Origin: Streptomyces formicae | GTDB lineage: Bacteria > Actinomycetota > Actinomycetes > Streptomycetales > Streptomycetaceae | Length of the DNA: 64,000 bases | Assembly (NCBI RefSeq): GCF_022647665.1 | Contig: NZ_CP071872.1 | Coordinates: 2,480,001 to 2,544,000, forward strand | Reading direction: 5' to 3' | Shown here: one piece after another, positions 52,509 through 62,496 of the stretch | Numbering within the stretch: position 1 is the stretch's first letter | Layout: every line of letters starts with the position of its first letter | The notes under the pieces: model-generated | What the model was told of the DNA's origin: nothing | Database searches by the model: none | What the model saw: only the letters and a program-made list of their open reading frames with translations | Translations under genes and position numbers: made by a program

Positions 52509-55007
52509 TCACTCTCGAACACTGCACGAAATCGGGCGGGACCAGAGCCCGCGAGGCGTGGCGGCCCAGGCCCGAGCCTCCCACAGCCGAAGTCCCGTCG
52601 ACTGCACGTCCAACCCGATCTCGCCAAGGTGCGCCTGCACCCGGTCAGAGGCGTGGGACGAGCTCAGCGGGGCAAGCCCCCACGGGGGTGCCGGCTCGAT
52701 CGGGGCGACCGGTCGGACGGTCAGGTCCGGACGGTCGCCGTGGGCGGTGATCAGCGCCGATTCGCCCTTGCGCAGCGGGATGCGTACGACGCCGTCGCCC
52801 AGGTCCTCGTACGGCAGTGGCTGTCCCCGCCCGTCGCGCACGTCGACCCGGCCCTCGATCCCGTGGCGCACGGTGCACGGCGCGCCCGCCTCGCTGCGCA
52901 GCCGCACCCACCGGGTCACCCCGGCCTCCCGAACGGCGCTCAGCAGGAAGGCGCCCTGGGTGCGGAAGTCGTGGACCGTGACGTCCCGCCAGACGCCGGG
53001 GAGGGCCGGGAAGACACGGATGACGCCGCCCCAGGACTGGCAGACCATGTCGTGCAGCGACTGGGCCGCGGACAGCGGCGTCTCGATCACCGGGCCCGAC
53101 TCCTTGTACATGGTGTTGGGCTGGATGAACCGGCGCATCAGCTCGCCCAGGTACGTCAGCGCGTCCTCGCCCTTGCCCAGCAGGGCCGACATCGATGCGG
53201 CGCCCGTGAACGTGTAGCCCTGCAAGGCCCCTTCGAAGCTCACCCAGTGGTCGAGCGAGGTCTCGATCAGCGCCCGCTCCTCGGCGGTGCGGCCGGTGAC
53301 CTCGTAGAGCGGGTAGACCGCGAGGAGATGGGAGTAGTGCCGGTGGGACTTGGCGAAGGGCACCCCGGCGCCGATCATGTAGCCGTCGGCGTCGACCGGG
53401 TACGGCACGAGCTTCGCGAGCACCTCCTGCCAGCGCGCGGCCAGGGGGTCGTCGACGCCGAGCTCCCGCGCGGAGTCGAGGAGCGTACGGCAGCCCCAGC
53501 GCAGCAGCATCAGGTCGTAGTTGCAGTCGGGGGCGTCGACCCCGTACTCGGGCGAGAAGGTGGCCGGCAGATGCAGCCTGCCGTCCGCCCCCGGCGTGAG
53601 GAAGTGCAGGTAGTAGTTGACCGCCTTGCGCAGCAGCGGGAAGAGGGTGTCGCGCAGGACCGACTCGTCCATGGTGTGGCGGTAGGACAGCCAGACGTTG
53701 TGCAGCGCCCAGACGAGGTTGCCGACCTCGGGGGTCGGAGGGTTCTGGCCGGGGATGCCGACCCCGTAGCCGTTCCCCGTGGGCGTGTGAAAGCCGTTGC
53801 GCAGCCGCATGTCGGTGGTGCGGGGTATCCCCGCCGAGTCGGCGCGGTACGCGGGGGCCACCTCGGCCGACAGCTGCTCCCGGAACTCGCTCAACGCCCG
53901 GGTGACGGCGTCGAGTTCGAGATGGTTCGAGCCGTGGATCAGCCAGTACTCCAGCTGCACGTTGAGGTTCCACCAGGTGGCGGGCCAGGGTGTGGGCTCC
54001 AGCCAGGGACCGCAGGTCGCCATCACGGGCGCGTCCCTGCGGGCGGCGGAAGCCGTCTTGTACAGCTGGATCCAGTAGAAGCGCTGCAGCCGTGCGTCCG
54101 GCACCGACAGGAAGCTCTTGCGGTAGAAGCGCTGCCACCAGACGCGGTGGGGGAGCGCGAGCACGTCGTACGGCACCGCCGACGCGCCCCGTACGGCCTT
54201 CAGGGCCCGGTCGCGCGCCGTCGTCCCGGGAAAGGAGTGCGCCACGGAGACGTGCAGCGTGCGCCGGTCGCCGCGGGTGGTCTCCCGCCAGGCAGTGGTG
54301 TGCTGACCGCCCGCCAGCAGCGTCTGCACGGCGGCGGTCGCGTCGCCGTGCTGCTCGACGACGGCCGGCGGGTTGCCCTCGTAGCCCTCCGGCAGCGGGC
54401 GGAACGCGGCGCGCGGGCTGATCGCCTCGGCCGGGTGGAAGACCCAGCGGAAGCCGCGCTCTCCCTCGCTCGGGGTGACCTCGACGACGAGGACGGAAGC
54501 GGACGTGTGGACGAAGGCGCGCAGGTGCAGCGTGCCCGCGGTGGTGGTGAGGCTGCCGGTCAGCTCGGCGTCGCGCAGCCGCAGCCGCCAGTCCACGGCG
54601 GTGACGGTGCCGACGGGTTCGAGGGTGAAGTGGCCGATGGGCAGCCGCGCGAGACCGAAGAGCGAGCCGAACTCCGGGCGGTGGTCCTGGACTTCGGAGT
54701 GCTGGATGTTGAAGCGCACTGCGTTGGCGCCGGGCTCGGCGTAGATGCCGGAGCCCAGGTGTCCGTTGCCGAGGAACGGCCCTTCGTACCAGGTCGCCGG
54801 CGCCCGCCGCCAGACGAGGTCGGCGTCGTCGAGGACCGTGCGCCAGACGTCCTCGCGGGGGCCGGCCGCGTCGGCGCCGAGGGAAGCGGTGCCACCGGCC
54901 GGGGGCGCGACGGCGTGTGCGGGACCGGCGGCCGCGCCACCGACCACGAGCGCGCTGCCGACCGCCGTACCGCCGGCGAGAACGGACCTTCTGGACGGGC
55001 TGACCAT
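52509..55007 (-). CDS. GH95-type alpha-L-fucosidase, Tat-exported
   Basis: From ATG 55007 the protein has 832 residues; ATG 55022 (five codons longer, with a better spaced AGGAAGAG) is the alternative. A twin-arginine signal SPSRRSVLAGG is followed by a hydrophobic stretch. The GH95 plan follows: WYEGPFLGNGHLGSGIYAEP in the N-terminal beta domain, WNLNVQLEYWLIHGSNHLE and PATFSPEYGVDAPDCNYDL in the catalytic barrel, and SHRHYSHLLAVYPLYEV. A C-terminal beta domain begins at SWGGVIRVFPALPG. It would release L-fucose or a related sugar outside the cell, feeding the oxidative operon at 4957-7159. Confidence 0.9.
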   Translation of the reverse strand: MVSPSRRSVLAGGTAVGSALVVGGAAAGPAHAVAPPAGGTASLGADAAGPREDVWRTVLDDADLVWRRAPATWYEGPFLGNGHLGSGIYAEPGANAVRFNIQHSEVQDHRPEFGSLFGLARLPIGHFTLEPVGTVTAVDWRLRLRDAELTGSLTTTAGTLHLRAFVHTSASVLVVEVTPSEGERGFRWVFHPAEAISPRAAFRPLPEGYEGNPPAVVEQHGDATAAVQTLLAGGQHTTAWRETTRGDRRTLHVSVAHSFPGTTARDRALKAVRGASAVPYDVLALPHRVWWQRFYRKSFLSVPDARLQRFYWIQLYKTASAARRDAPVMATCGPWLEPTPWPATWWNLNVQLEYWLIHGSNHLELDAVTRALSEFREQLSAEVAPAYRADSAGIPRTTDMRLRNGFHTPTGNGYGVGIPGQNPPTPEVGNLVWALHNVWLSYRHTMDESVLRDTLFPLLRKAVNYYLHFLTPGADGRLHLPATFSPEYGVDAPDCNYDLMLLRWGCRTLLDSARELGVDDPLAARWQEVLAKLVPYPVDADGYMIGAGVPFAKSHRHYSHLLAVYPLYEVTGRTAEERALIETSLDHWVSFEGALQGYTFTGAASMSALLGKGEDALTYLGELMRRFIQPNTMYKESGPVIETPLSAAQSLHDMVCQSWGGVIRVFPALPGVWRDVTVHDFRTQGAFLLSAVREAGVTRWVRLRSEAGAPCTVRHGIEGRVDVRDGRGQPLPYEDLGDGVVRIPLRKGESALITAHGDRPDLTVRPVAPIEPAPPWGLAPLSSSHASDRVQAHLGEIGLDVQSTGLRLWEARAWAATPRGLWSRPISCSVRE

Positions 55008-55058
55008 GGCGCCTCCATTCATCCGAGCTCTTCCTGGACGGAAGCTAAGAATGTGGCA

Positions 55059-55069
55059 TGACAATGTCA
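55059..55069. promoter_or_regulatory. Operator-like palindrome before the fucosidase gene
   Basis: TGACAATGTCA is an 11-bp palindrome about 40-50 bp upstream of the GH95 start. Its position fits repressor or activator binding by a sugar-responsive regulator. Confidence 0.45.
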
Positions 55070-55129
55070 ATGGGGAGGGAGAGATCCGATGTGTCTGGGT
55101 GTGCCGGAACCCGCCACGGACCCCCACCC

Positions 55130-56128
55130 CTACGCGCCGGACCCCGGCTCGCGGGCCACCCACCCCTTCTCGTACGCATGCCAGCCCAGCTGCAGCCGGG
55201 TCGTCACCCCGGCCAGCTCCATCAGGCCCTTGACCCGCCGCTGCACGGTCCGCAGCCCCAGGTCCAGCTGCTTGGCGACGCTCGCGTCCGTCATCCCCGC
55301 GAGCAGCAGCGACAGGACCTCCAGATCGGTCGCGTCGGGACCGGCCGCGCTCTCCTCCGTCACCTGCGCGCCCGCCCCGAGCCGCAGCGGCAGCGCATCC
55401 CGCCACACCGACTCGAACAGTCCCATCAGCGACTCCAGCAGCCCGCTCGCATGGACCACCAGCGCCGCGGGTTCCGAACCCCGCCCGGTCAGCGGCACCA
55501 TCGCCAGCGCCCGGTCCGCGACGACGAGTTTGGTCGGCACCCGGTCCACGACCCGGACCTGCTCGTCGCGGCCGAGCGACGCCGACACCTCGGTGAGCCC
55601 GGTCGGCAGCGCCAGCACCTCGCGCTCGATGACGATGCGGTACGCGACCCCGCGCTGCGAGGCCCGCTCCTCCGCCTCGTTCTCCGTCCCCGACACCACC
55701 ACCGGCTTGCCGGTGACCAGCGCGCACACCTCGTCCGTCGCGCCCAGCTGAAGCTGGAGGAAGCGGTGCGCCACCGCGCTCGCGCCCGTCACCACCTCGA
55801 CCAGGTCGTGGACGGCCGGCTCCGCCGCCTCCGCCCGGTACTCCTCCGCGAGCAGCGCCGCCGCCAGCTCCGCCTGCTCCAGTTCGTGGCGCTGCTGGGT
55901 GAGCAGCGCGCCCAGCGCGACCGCGGGCGGCGCCGCCACCCAGCGGCCGGTGCGGGCGGACGACTGCGCCGCCAGCCCGTGCCGTTCGAGCCGGCGCAGC
56001 GCACTCTCGGTGTCCGTCTCCGGCAGCGCGAGCCGGTGCGCCAGATCGGTCACCTCCGCGGCGCCCAGCGCCACCAGTGCCCGGTACGCCGACTCCTGCC
56101 GAGCATCGAGACCTATCGCTCCCAGCAC
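55130..56128 (-). CDS. Transcriptional regulator with TrmB-like and LuxR-type HTH domains
   Basis: The 332-residue protein has an N-terminal winged-helix of TrmB type (LDARQESAYRALVALGAAEV, then ALRRLERHGLAAQSSARTGR). A central ligand or PLD-like domain follows, then a C-terminal LuxR HTH (DLEVLSLLLAGMTDASVAKQ, LDLGLRTVQRRVKGLMELAG). This two-HTH plan is frequent in Streptomyces. It lies directly upstream of the GH95 gene on the same strand and is the obvious candidate to control it, but this is inference. Confidence 0.88.
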   Translation of the reverse strand: MLGAIGLDARQESAYRALVALGAAEVTDLAHRLALPETDTESALRRLERHGLAAQSSARTGRWVAAPPAVALGALLTQQRHELEQAELAAALLAEEYRAEAAEPAVHDLVEVVTGASAVAHRFLQLQLGATDEVCALVTGKPVVVSGTENEAEERASQRGVAYRIVIEREVLALPTGLTEVSASLGRDEQVRVVDRVPTKLVVADRALAMVPLTGRGSEPAALVVHASGLLESLMGLFESVWRDALPLRLGAGAQVTEESAAGPDATDLEVLSLLLAGMTDASVAKQLDLGLRTVQRRVKGLMELAGVTTRLQLGWHAYEKGWVAREPGSGA

Positions 56129-56326
56129 CCCTTACCCCTCCCCGGACCTGTGCGTTCGCTGTACGCAGGACATGATCGTGGCGGAAAGCGGCCACGGCGT
56201 AAACCCGCCGCCCGCATCATCCCTGCATCGTCCGTCGCTCTGCCAAGGTGGCGCCACCGCAGCACCAACAGTCTCCGGACATGAGTGCTTTGGCTGTTTG
56301 TGTCCGGAAATTCACTGGGGAGAGCG

Positions 56327-59300
56327 ATGCGCCCGATATCGCGAACGGTCCTGGGGGCAGCCACCGCCGCCGTCCTGGCCGTGACCGCGGTCGCCCCGTC
56401 CGAGGCCGCAGGGCCGCAGGACGGACCGGCCGGCAACCGACCGCTGACCGGCACCCGGGCGGCAACGGCCGCCGGAGGGCAGCCCGTCGCGGTCACCCTC
56501 GTCACCGGCGACCGGGTCCTGGTGCACGGCGCGGGCACCGAGAGCCCCGCGGCGACGGCGCTGCCCCGCGAGGACGGGACCGTACCGCTGCTCCAGACCC
56601 GCCAGTCGGGCAAGGACCTGTACGTCTACCCGGAGGGCGCGACCGGCGCGCTCGCCGGGGGCCGCGTCGACCAGGAGCTGTTCAACGTCACCGGGCTGAT
56701 CCGGCAGGGCTACGACGACGCGCACAGCAGGACCCTGCCGCTCATCGCCGTCTACGGCCCCGACGTCGCCCGCTCCGCCCCGGCCACCCCGCGCGGAGCC
56801 GAGCGCTCCCTCGTCCTGCCCGCCGTCGGCGGTGTCGCCCTGAAGGCCGATAAGAAGCAGACCGCCGGTTTCTGGGCCGATGTCACGAGCCCGCGCTCAC
56901 GCGCCGCCGCCGGCCTGGACAAGCTCTGGCTCGACCGCAAGGTCCGGGCCACGCTGGACCGTTCCACGAAGCAGGTCCACGCCCCCGAGGCATGGGCCGC
57001 CGGATACGACGGCAAGGGCACCAAGGTCGCCGTCCTCGACACCGGCGCCGACGCCGGACACCCGGACCTCGAAGGCCGGATCACCGCCCAGCAGAACTTC
57101 ACGGACGCCGCGGACGCCGGCGACCGTCAGGGCCACGGCACCCACACCATCTCCACCGTCGGCGGCTCGGGCGCCGCGAGCGACGGCAAGAAGAGGGGCG
57201 TCGCCCCGGGAGCCGAGCTGCTCAACGGCAAGGTCCTCAACGACCACGGCGAGGGCGCCACCTCCTGGATCATCGCCGGCATGCAGTGGGCCGTGGACCA
57301 GAAGGCCGACGTCGTCTCCATGAGCCTCGGCAGCCAGGAGCCCACGGACTGCACCGACCCGATGGGCGTCGCCGCCGAGGAACTCGCCCGGAAGTCCGGC
57401 ACGTTGTTCGTGGTCGCGGCGGGCAATTCCGGCCCTGCGCTCAACACGGTCTCCTCGCCGGCCTGCGCGCCCGGCGTCCTCACCGTCGGCGCCGTGGACC
57501 GCGACGACTCCACCGCGAACTTCTCCAGCCGCGGCCCCGCGATCGTCTCGCACACCCTCAAGCCCGAGATCGCCGCGCCCGGCGTCGCCATCTCCGCAGC
57601 CGCCGCGGGCGGCCGGGGCGTATACGCGTACCAGTCCCTGTCCGGTACGTCGATGGCCACCCCGCACGTCGCGGGCGCCGCCGCCATCCTCAAGCAGCGC
57701 CACCCCGACTGGACCGCGCAGCAGCTCAAGGCCGCGCTCGTCTCGTCCGCGAAGGCCACGATCCCCGGCGACGTACGCGAGACCGGTGCCGGCCGGCTCG
57801 ACGTCGCGGCCGCCGTCGGCACCACCGTCACCGGCGCACCCGCCGTCCAGGGCGGTGCCTTCAACTGGCCGCAGGACAGCAGCGACCGCACCACCGTCAC
57901 ACTGCCCTACACCAACCACGGCACCACGCCGGTCAGGCTCGACCTCGACGTGGCCGACGTGACCGGCAACGACGGCTCGCGCGTCCGCTCCTCCCTCGCC
58001 CGGCTCGGCACCCGGTCCGTGACCGTCGCGGCGGGCGCCACCGCCGAGGTCCCGCTGACCCTCGACCCGTCCGCACGCCTCGACCGCGCCCAGTACGGCG
58101 ACCTCACCGGCCGGGTCATCGCCACCGCGCGCGGCGGCGTCCGCGTCTCCACCCCGTTCGCGCTGTACGTCGAGCCGGAGACCGTCACCCTGCGCGTCAA
58201 GCTCGTCGACCGCGCCGGGAACCCGGCATCGGGCTCGTCCTCGGTCGACGTCATCGGCACCGACACCGCCACCGGCGAACGCCGCTTCAACGAAGGCGCC
58301 GCCGACCAGCTCTACCGGCTGCGCCCCGGCTCCTACTTCCTCTCCTCCTTCGTCACCGGCCCCGTCGACGGCCAGGAGAGCATCTCCTACCTCGGCCGCC
58401 CGCAGCTGGAGCTGGTCAAGGACACCACGGTCGTCCTCGACGCCCGCAAGGCCCACCGCCTGAAGGTGACCACCGACAGGCCCGGTGAGAACCGCGCCGG
58501 CACCCTCGCCTTCGCCCGGTCCTGGGACGGCTGGCTGCACGCCGGAACGATCACCGGTGCCCGCCAGATCCAGCAGTTCTACGCCACCGTCGACGGCAGC
58601 GCACGCGAGGGCGATTTCGAATTCGGCAGCTACTGGCGGCGCTACGCCCCGCAGATCAGCGAACTCGCCGTCACCGGCGGCCCCGTGCTGCACCCGCTGA
58701 CCTCCGGCTTCGGCGCCGCCAATCTGGACGGCACCGGGTCGGCCCAGCTCGTCGACGCCGGCTCCGGTACGGCGGCGGAGCTCGCCGCGGCCGGGGTCAG
58801 GGGCCGGATCGCCCTCGTCCGCGTCCCCGACGGCAGCACCTCCGTCGGCCCCCAGGCCCAGGCAGCCAAGGCCGCGGGCGCCGTCGCCCTGATCGCCCAC
58901 CGGGCGGCGCCCGGCGCCTGGTACCCGACCGCCGGGTTCCTCGGCGCCCAGCTGCCCGCGCTCTCCGTGCCGTCCGACGAGGCCGCCGCCCTGCTCGCGC
59001 GGCTCGCCGCCGGACCGGTCACGCTGCGCTGGAAGGCCACCGCGAAGAGCCCGTACGTCTACAACCTCGCCTTCCCCGAGGACGGTCCGATCACATCCGA
59101 CCGCACCTATCGGGTCCGCGACAGCAGGCTGGGCGCGACCGAGGCGACGTACCGTGCGATGGGCACGCCCGCCGACTACCTGGACACCGTCTCCGCGGTG
59201 CGCCCGGAAACCGGTCAGAAGGTCTACCTCGGCGGGCTCGTCGACGTGGTCGCGGCGCCGGGCAAGCGCACCGAGTACCACTCGGCAGGGACCACTTCCT

Positions 59301-60088
59301 ACGAGCAGACGGTCTCCAGCAGCTTCCCCTGGGGCGAGTTCATGCTCGGCCGTCCGCACGCCTACAAGAGCGGCGAGCGGCGCGCCGAGTCCTGGTACGG
59401 CGGCGTCGTCGCCCCGACCGCCGCGCGCGACGCGGCGGGGAAGCCGGTGCTCGCCGCCGAGCGGCAGGGCGACCTGATCGGTGTCGCCACCGCCTTCTGG
59501 GGCGACAGCGAGCACGACGGCGCGGCCGGATCCTTCGGCGACATCGGCAACCTGACGCTCACGCGGGGCGGCGAGGAAATGGGCAGCACCGGCTACCCGT
59601 TCGGGGTCTTCGAGGTCCCGGCCGGCGAATCCTCGTACCAACTCACCCTGAACACCATGAAGGTCGGGCAGCCCGCCGCGGTCTGGAAGCGCTCGACGGA
59701 GCTGTCCACCGTATGGACGTTCCGCTCCGCGCGCGACGACAGCGCGTACTCTCAGGGCATCCCGCTCCTCTTCCCGGTGATCGGCCTTCCCGAGGACGGG
59801 CTCAAGACCGTCCCGGCGTCCGACGGCCAGAAGCTCACGCTCGGCGTCTCGGGGCACGCGGGGTACACCCCCGGCGCACTGGTCTCGGCGAAGCTGTCGT
59901 ACTCGTACGACGGCGGCGCGAGCTGGACCGAGGCGAAGACCGCGCAGCAGGGCGGCGACGGCAGGTGGACCGCGACCGTGGACCACGCAGGCCGCAGCGG
60001 TGAACCGGTCACCGTCAGAGTCGAGTTGACCGACGCGAACGGCAACTCCGTCACCCAGACCGTGGTGCGCGCGTACGACGTGCGCTGA
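56327..60088 (+). CDS. Large secreted S8 (subtilisin-like) serine peptidase
   Basis: GGGGAGA precedes ATG 56327. The 1253-residue protein has a Sec signal (VLGAATAAVLAVTAVAPSEA) and a long prodomain. The catalytic triad is Asp in VAVLDTGADAGHPD (near 238), His in GHGTHTIS (near 269) and Ser in SGTSMATPH (near 441). The oxyanion Asn is in VAAGNSGPA. Beta-rich domains and a PA-like domain follow (RIALVRVPDGSTSVGP, AGAVALIAHRAAPG). No sortase or membrane anchor is seen, so it is probably extracellular and degrades protein nutrients. Confidence 0.95.
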   Translation: MRPISRTVLGAATAAVLAVTAVAPSEAAGPQDGPAGNRPLTGTRAATAAGGQPVAVTLVTGDRVLVHGAGTESPAATALPREDGTVPLLQTRQSGKDLYVYPEGATGALAGGRVDQELFNVTGLIRQGYDDAHSRTLPLIAVYGPDVARSAPATPRGAERSLVLPAVGGVALKADKKQTAGFWADVTSPRSRAAAGLDKLWLDRKVRATLDRSTKQVHAPEAWAAGYDGKGTKVAVLDTGADAGHPDLEGRITAQQNFTDAADAGDRQGHGTHTISTVGGSGAASDGKKRGVAPGAELLNGKVLNDHGEGATSWIIAGMQWAVDQKADVVSMSLGSQEPTDCTDPMGVAAEELARKSGTLFVVAAGNSGPALNTVSSPACAPGVLTVGAVDRDDSTANFSSRGPAIVSHTLKPEIAAPGVAISAAAAGGRGVYAYQSLSGTSMATPHVAGAAAILKQRHPDWTAQQLKAALVSSAKATIPGDVRETGAGRLDVAAAVGTTVTGAPAVQGGAFNWPQDSSDRTTVTLPYTNHGTTPVRLDLDVADVTGNDGSRVRSSLARLGTRSVTVAAGATAEVPLTLDPSARLDRAQYGDLTGRVIATARGGVRVSTPFALYVEPETVTLRVKLVDRAGNPASGSSSVDVIGTDTATGERRFNEGAADQLYRLRPGSYFLSSFVTGPVDGQESISYLGRPQLELVKDTTVVLDARKAHRLKVTTDRPGENRAGTLAFARSWDGWLHAGTITGARQIQQFYATVDGSAREGDFEFGSYWRRYAPQISELAVTGGPVLHPLTSGFGAANLDGTGSAQLVDAGSGTAAELAAAGVRGRIALVRVPDGSTSVGPQAQAAKAAGAVALIAHRAAPGAWYPTAGFLGAQLPALSVPSDEAAALLARLAAGPVTLRWKATAKSPYVYNLAFPEDGPITSDRTYRVRDSRLGATEATYRAMGTPADYLDTVSAVRPETGQKVYLGGLVDVVAAPGKRTEYHSAGTTSYEQTVSSSFPWGEFMLGRPHAYKSGERRAESWYGGVVAPTAARDAAGKPVLAAERQGDLIGVATAFWGDSEHDGAAGSFGDIGNLTLTRGGEEMGSTGYPFGVFEVPAGESSYQLTLNTMKVGQPAAVWKRSTELSTVWTFRSARDDSAYSQGIPLLFPVIGLPEDGLKTVPASDGQKLTLGVSGHAGYTPGALVSAKLSYSYDGGASWTEAKTAQQGGDGRWTATVDHAGRSGEPVTVRVELTDANGNSVTQTVVRAYDVR

Positions 60089-60098
60089 CCACCCGAAC

Positions 60099-60144
60099 GT
60101 CCGCCGGGCGTCCTTCCCGTGGGGGGTGGGGCCGCCCGGCGGAC
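60099..60144. terminator. Terminator hairpin after the peptidase
   Basis: A 12-bp perfect stem (GTCCGCCGGGCG at 60099-60110 with CGCCCGGCGGAC at 60133-60144) and a 22-nt loop start ten bases after the stop codon. Confidence 0.75.
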
Positions 60145-60245
60145 TTCTTGGAGCGTCTGTTCGTGCACGCGTCCATGCGCTCCTTCGCGGACAAAATCTC
60201 CCGTTGGGCCGTTTTCGACCGCGCTTTGCGGTGGACAATAGGGGC

Positions 60246-61763
60246 ATGAGTCAGCAGGGGGAGAAGCCCGCCAACGCCGACGACTGGTGGAGCCGGCTGT
60301 ACGACGAGTCCGCCCCGGACACCGGCCCCGCGGGGCGGGCGGGCGACACGCTGGACGACCGCTTCCACTCCGCGGTCGACACGACGACCGCGGACGTGCC
60401 GTCCATGGGCGGCACGTCCGCGGAGGTCCCGTCCGCGGAGGTCCCGACCACGGACGTCCTGCCGCCTCCCGCAGCCGGGAAGGGCACCGTAGCCGGCAGC
60501 GGTACGGTGCCCCCGGCCCCGCCCGTCGCCCCCCGCCCCCGCGCCTGGTGGGAGACCCCGTCATCCGCGCCCGGCGCCCCGTGGGAACCACTGGTCACGC
60601 CACCGGCGCCGGCGGACTCGCCCCCCGGGCCCACGGTCTCGCCGCCCGTTTCGGCTCCGCCCGCTTCCGCGCCGCCTGCGTCCCCGTCGCCTGCGTCCGC
60701 GCCGTCCGCGCCGCAGCCCGGTGCGGATCGGGGCGTCGATCCGGACGCGGGTGTGCCCGCGCCTCGCCGGCACACCGCAGCGCCCCCGCGGCTCCGTGGC
60801 GGACACGTCGGTGACGGGCCGCCCACCTACGCCGCCGAGCCCACCGCCCTGCCCGCCGCGGAGCCGCAGGAGCTCGGAGAGTTGGTCCCGGACACCGCGC
60901 TCGACGGGGCACGGTACGGGGTGTACACATTGCGGGCCGCGTCCGTGCGCGGCGACTCCGCCCGGTACCGGGGGGAGACCCGGCGGGACGCCCTGCTGGT
61001 CGCCCGCTTCGGGGCGGCGGAAGGGGCGCTCGTGCTGGTCGCGGTGGCGACCGGGGCACGGGCCACCGAGGGGGCCCATCGGGCGGCCGCCGACGCGATC
61101 CGGTGGATCGGCGGCGCCGTGGGCCGCAGCCATGCCCGGCTCGGCGAGGACATCAGGGCCGGGCGGCGCGGTGACCTCAAGTCCGGGCTGCACCGGCTCA
61201 CCGACCGCTCCTTCGGCAAGCTCCGCGCCCGCGCCGCCGAACTCGGCCTGCCGCCCGAGGAGTACACGGCGAGTCTGCGCTGCCTGCTGCTCTCCGCCGA
61301 CCCCGACTGCCGCACCCGTGTGTTCTTCGGTATCGGGGGCGGCGGACTCTTCCGGCTCCGCGACGGCGTCTGGCAGGACATCGAGCCCGTCGTCCCCGGG
61401 CCGGAGGCCACCGCGGGCGATCCCGTCGTCGGCTACGGCTCCCCGCCCCCGGAGACCCCCGACGGCGACCGGCTCACCATGGACCTCGGCCTCACGACGG
61501 CGCCACCCCGGCCCCCGGACCCGTCCCCGCCACCCGCCGAGCCGTTCCGCTTCCGCGCCTCCGTCGCCCGCCCCGGCGACACGCTGCTCCTGTGCAGCAC
61601 CGGCCTCGCCGACCCGCTGCGCGGCGAGCCCGCGCTCGCCCAGGAACTCGGCCGGCGCTGGGAGGGCGAGCCACCCGGCCTCGCGGCCTACCTCGCGGAC
61701 ACCCAGCTCCGGGTCAAGGGCTACGCCGACGACCGCACCGCCTGCGCCGTCTGGGAGGCGTGA
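60246..61763 (+). CDS. PP2C-like protein with long proline-rich linker
   Basis: MSQQGEKPANADDWWSRLYD is the chosen start (505 residues). Residues about 55-215 are Pro/Ala/Ser/Thr rich and disordered. The C-terminal 290 residues have a PP2C-like fold (RRDALLVARFGAAEGALVLV, DTLLLCSTGLADPLRGE, DRTACAVWEA). The metal-binding Asp motifs of active PP2C (RxxNEDA, DGMGG) are not recognisable, so it may be a pseudophosphatase. Its stop overlaps the next gene by GTGA. Confidence 0.82.
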   Translation: MSQQGEKPANADDWWSRLYDESAPDTGPAGRAGDTLDDRFHSAVDTTTADVPSMGGTSAEVPSAEVPTTDVLPPPAAGKGTVAGSGTVPPAPPVAPRPRAWWETPSSAPGAPWEPLVTPPAPADSPPGPTVSPPVSAPPASAPPASPSPASAPSAPQPGADRGVDPDAGVPAPRRHTAAPPRLRGGHVGDGPPTYAAEPTALPAAEPQELGELVPDTALDGARYGVYTLRAASVRGDSARYRGETRRDALLVARFGAAEGALVLVAVATGARATEGAHRAAADAIRWIGGAVGRSHARLGEDIRAGRRGDLKSGLHRLTDRSFGKLRARAAELGLPPEEYTASLRCLLLSADPDCRTRVFFGIGGGGLFRLRDGVWQDIEPVVPGPEATAGDPVVGYGSPPPETPDGDRLTMDLGLTTAPPRPPDPSPPPAEPFRFRASVARPGDTLLLCSTGLADPLRGEPALAQELGRRWEGEPPGLAAYLADTQLRVKGYADDRTACAVWEA

Positions 61764-62278
61764 TCACAGAGAGCACCTCCGTGCTGGTCGACGTACGGAA
61801 GTACGACGGCAGCCCGAGCGCGCAGTGGACTGCTACCCGGCTCGGTGACGACGAGCACGGCGCGTGGTTGGGGACGGCGCAGGGTGTCCCCGTCCGTTCG
61901 GCCACGGGCGGCTGGACAAGCCGATTCGCGTACGTGATGGTGGTGCCGCGCGATGACTGGTGGACGGCCACGTTCTGTGTGGACCCCGGTCCCGAGATGT
62001 ACTGCGACGTGTGCACGGTGCCGGAGTGGAGTGCGGACGGGACCGTCCTGTCCATGGTGGACCTCGATCTCGATGTCGTGCGGCCTTGGGGCGGCGCGGC
62101 CCGTATCGAGGACGAGGACGAGTTCGCCGAACACCAAGTCCGCTACGGCTACCCCGAAAGCCTCGTCGGCAAGGCCCGACAGACCTGCGAGTGGTTGATC
62201 GAGGCGGGCTGCCGGGATGGCGACGGAGTCGAACCCTTCGCCTCGGCGTATCGCTACTGGCTCGGCCTCATCGGGTAG
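61760..62278 (+). CDS. DUF402 family protein
   Basis: The GTG start overlaps the PP2C-like stop. The 172-residue protein has the DUF402 (FomD-like) marks: VRKYDGSPSAQWTATRLGDD, WLGTAQGVPVRS, WWTATFCVDPGPEMYCDVCT and MVDLDLDVVRPW with acidic residues. FomD of this family is a nucleotide-ester hydrolase; others act on nucleoside diphosphates. Translational coupling to the PP2C-like gene suggests a joint role. Confidence 0.85.
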   Translation: MITESTSVLVDVRKYDGSPSAQWTATRLGDDEHGAWLGTAQGVPVRSATGGWTSRFAYVMVVPRDDWWTATFCVDPGPEMYCDVCTVPEWSADGTVLSMVDLDLDVVRPWGGAARIEDEDEFAEHQVRYGYPESLVGKARQTCEWLIEAGCRDGDGVEPFASAYRYWLGLIG

Positions 62279-62468
62279 CCGGGACGTGGTCGCGCCCTGT
62301 GCGCCACAGGAGGCGCTCCCACGCTGCGTTGTCGGACTGATCCACCTACGTCCAGTACGCGGATGATCCTCCGCCTTGCGATGGCACGCACCGGACGCCG
62401 CACGCCCCGCCCTGGGGGCGAACGGCGCTGTGTGCCGCCGCCGCCCGGCCATGGAATAGGTGACTCCT
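62279..62468. other. Intergenic region before the IS605-type element
   Basis: About 190 bp between DUF402 and the IS hairpin; no gene or clear regulatory element seen. It may contain the flank of the insertion target. Confidence 0.4.
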
Positions 62469-62489
62469 CCACTCCCTTGAAGGGGGTGG
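62469..62489. repeat. Subterminal hairpin at the tnpB-side end of the IS200/IS605 element
   Basis: CCACTCCCTT (62469-62478) pairs imperfectly with AGGGGGTGG (62481-62489) just beyond the tnpB stop. IS200/IS605 ends carry such hairpins, which TnpA recognises as single strands, and the TnpB guide RNA usually ends here. Confidence 0.6.
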
Positions 62490-62496
62490 CTTCTCG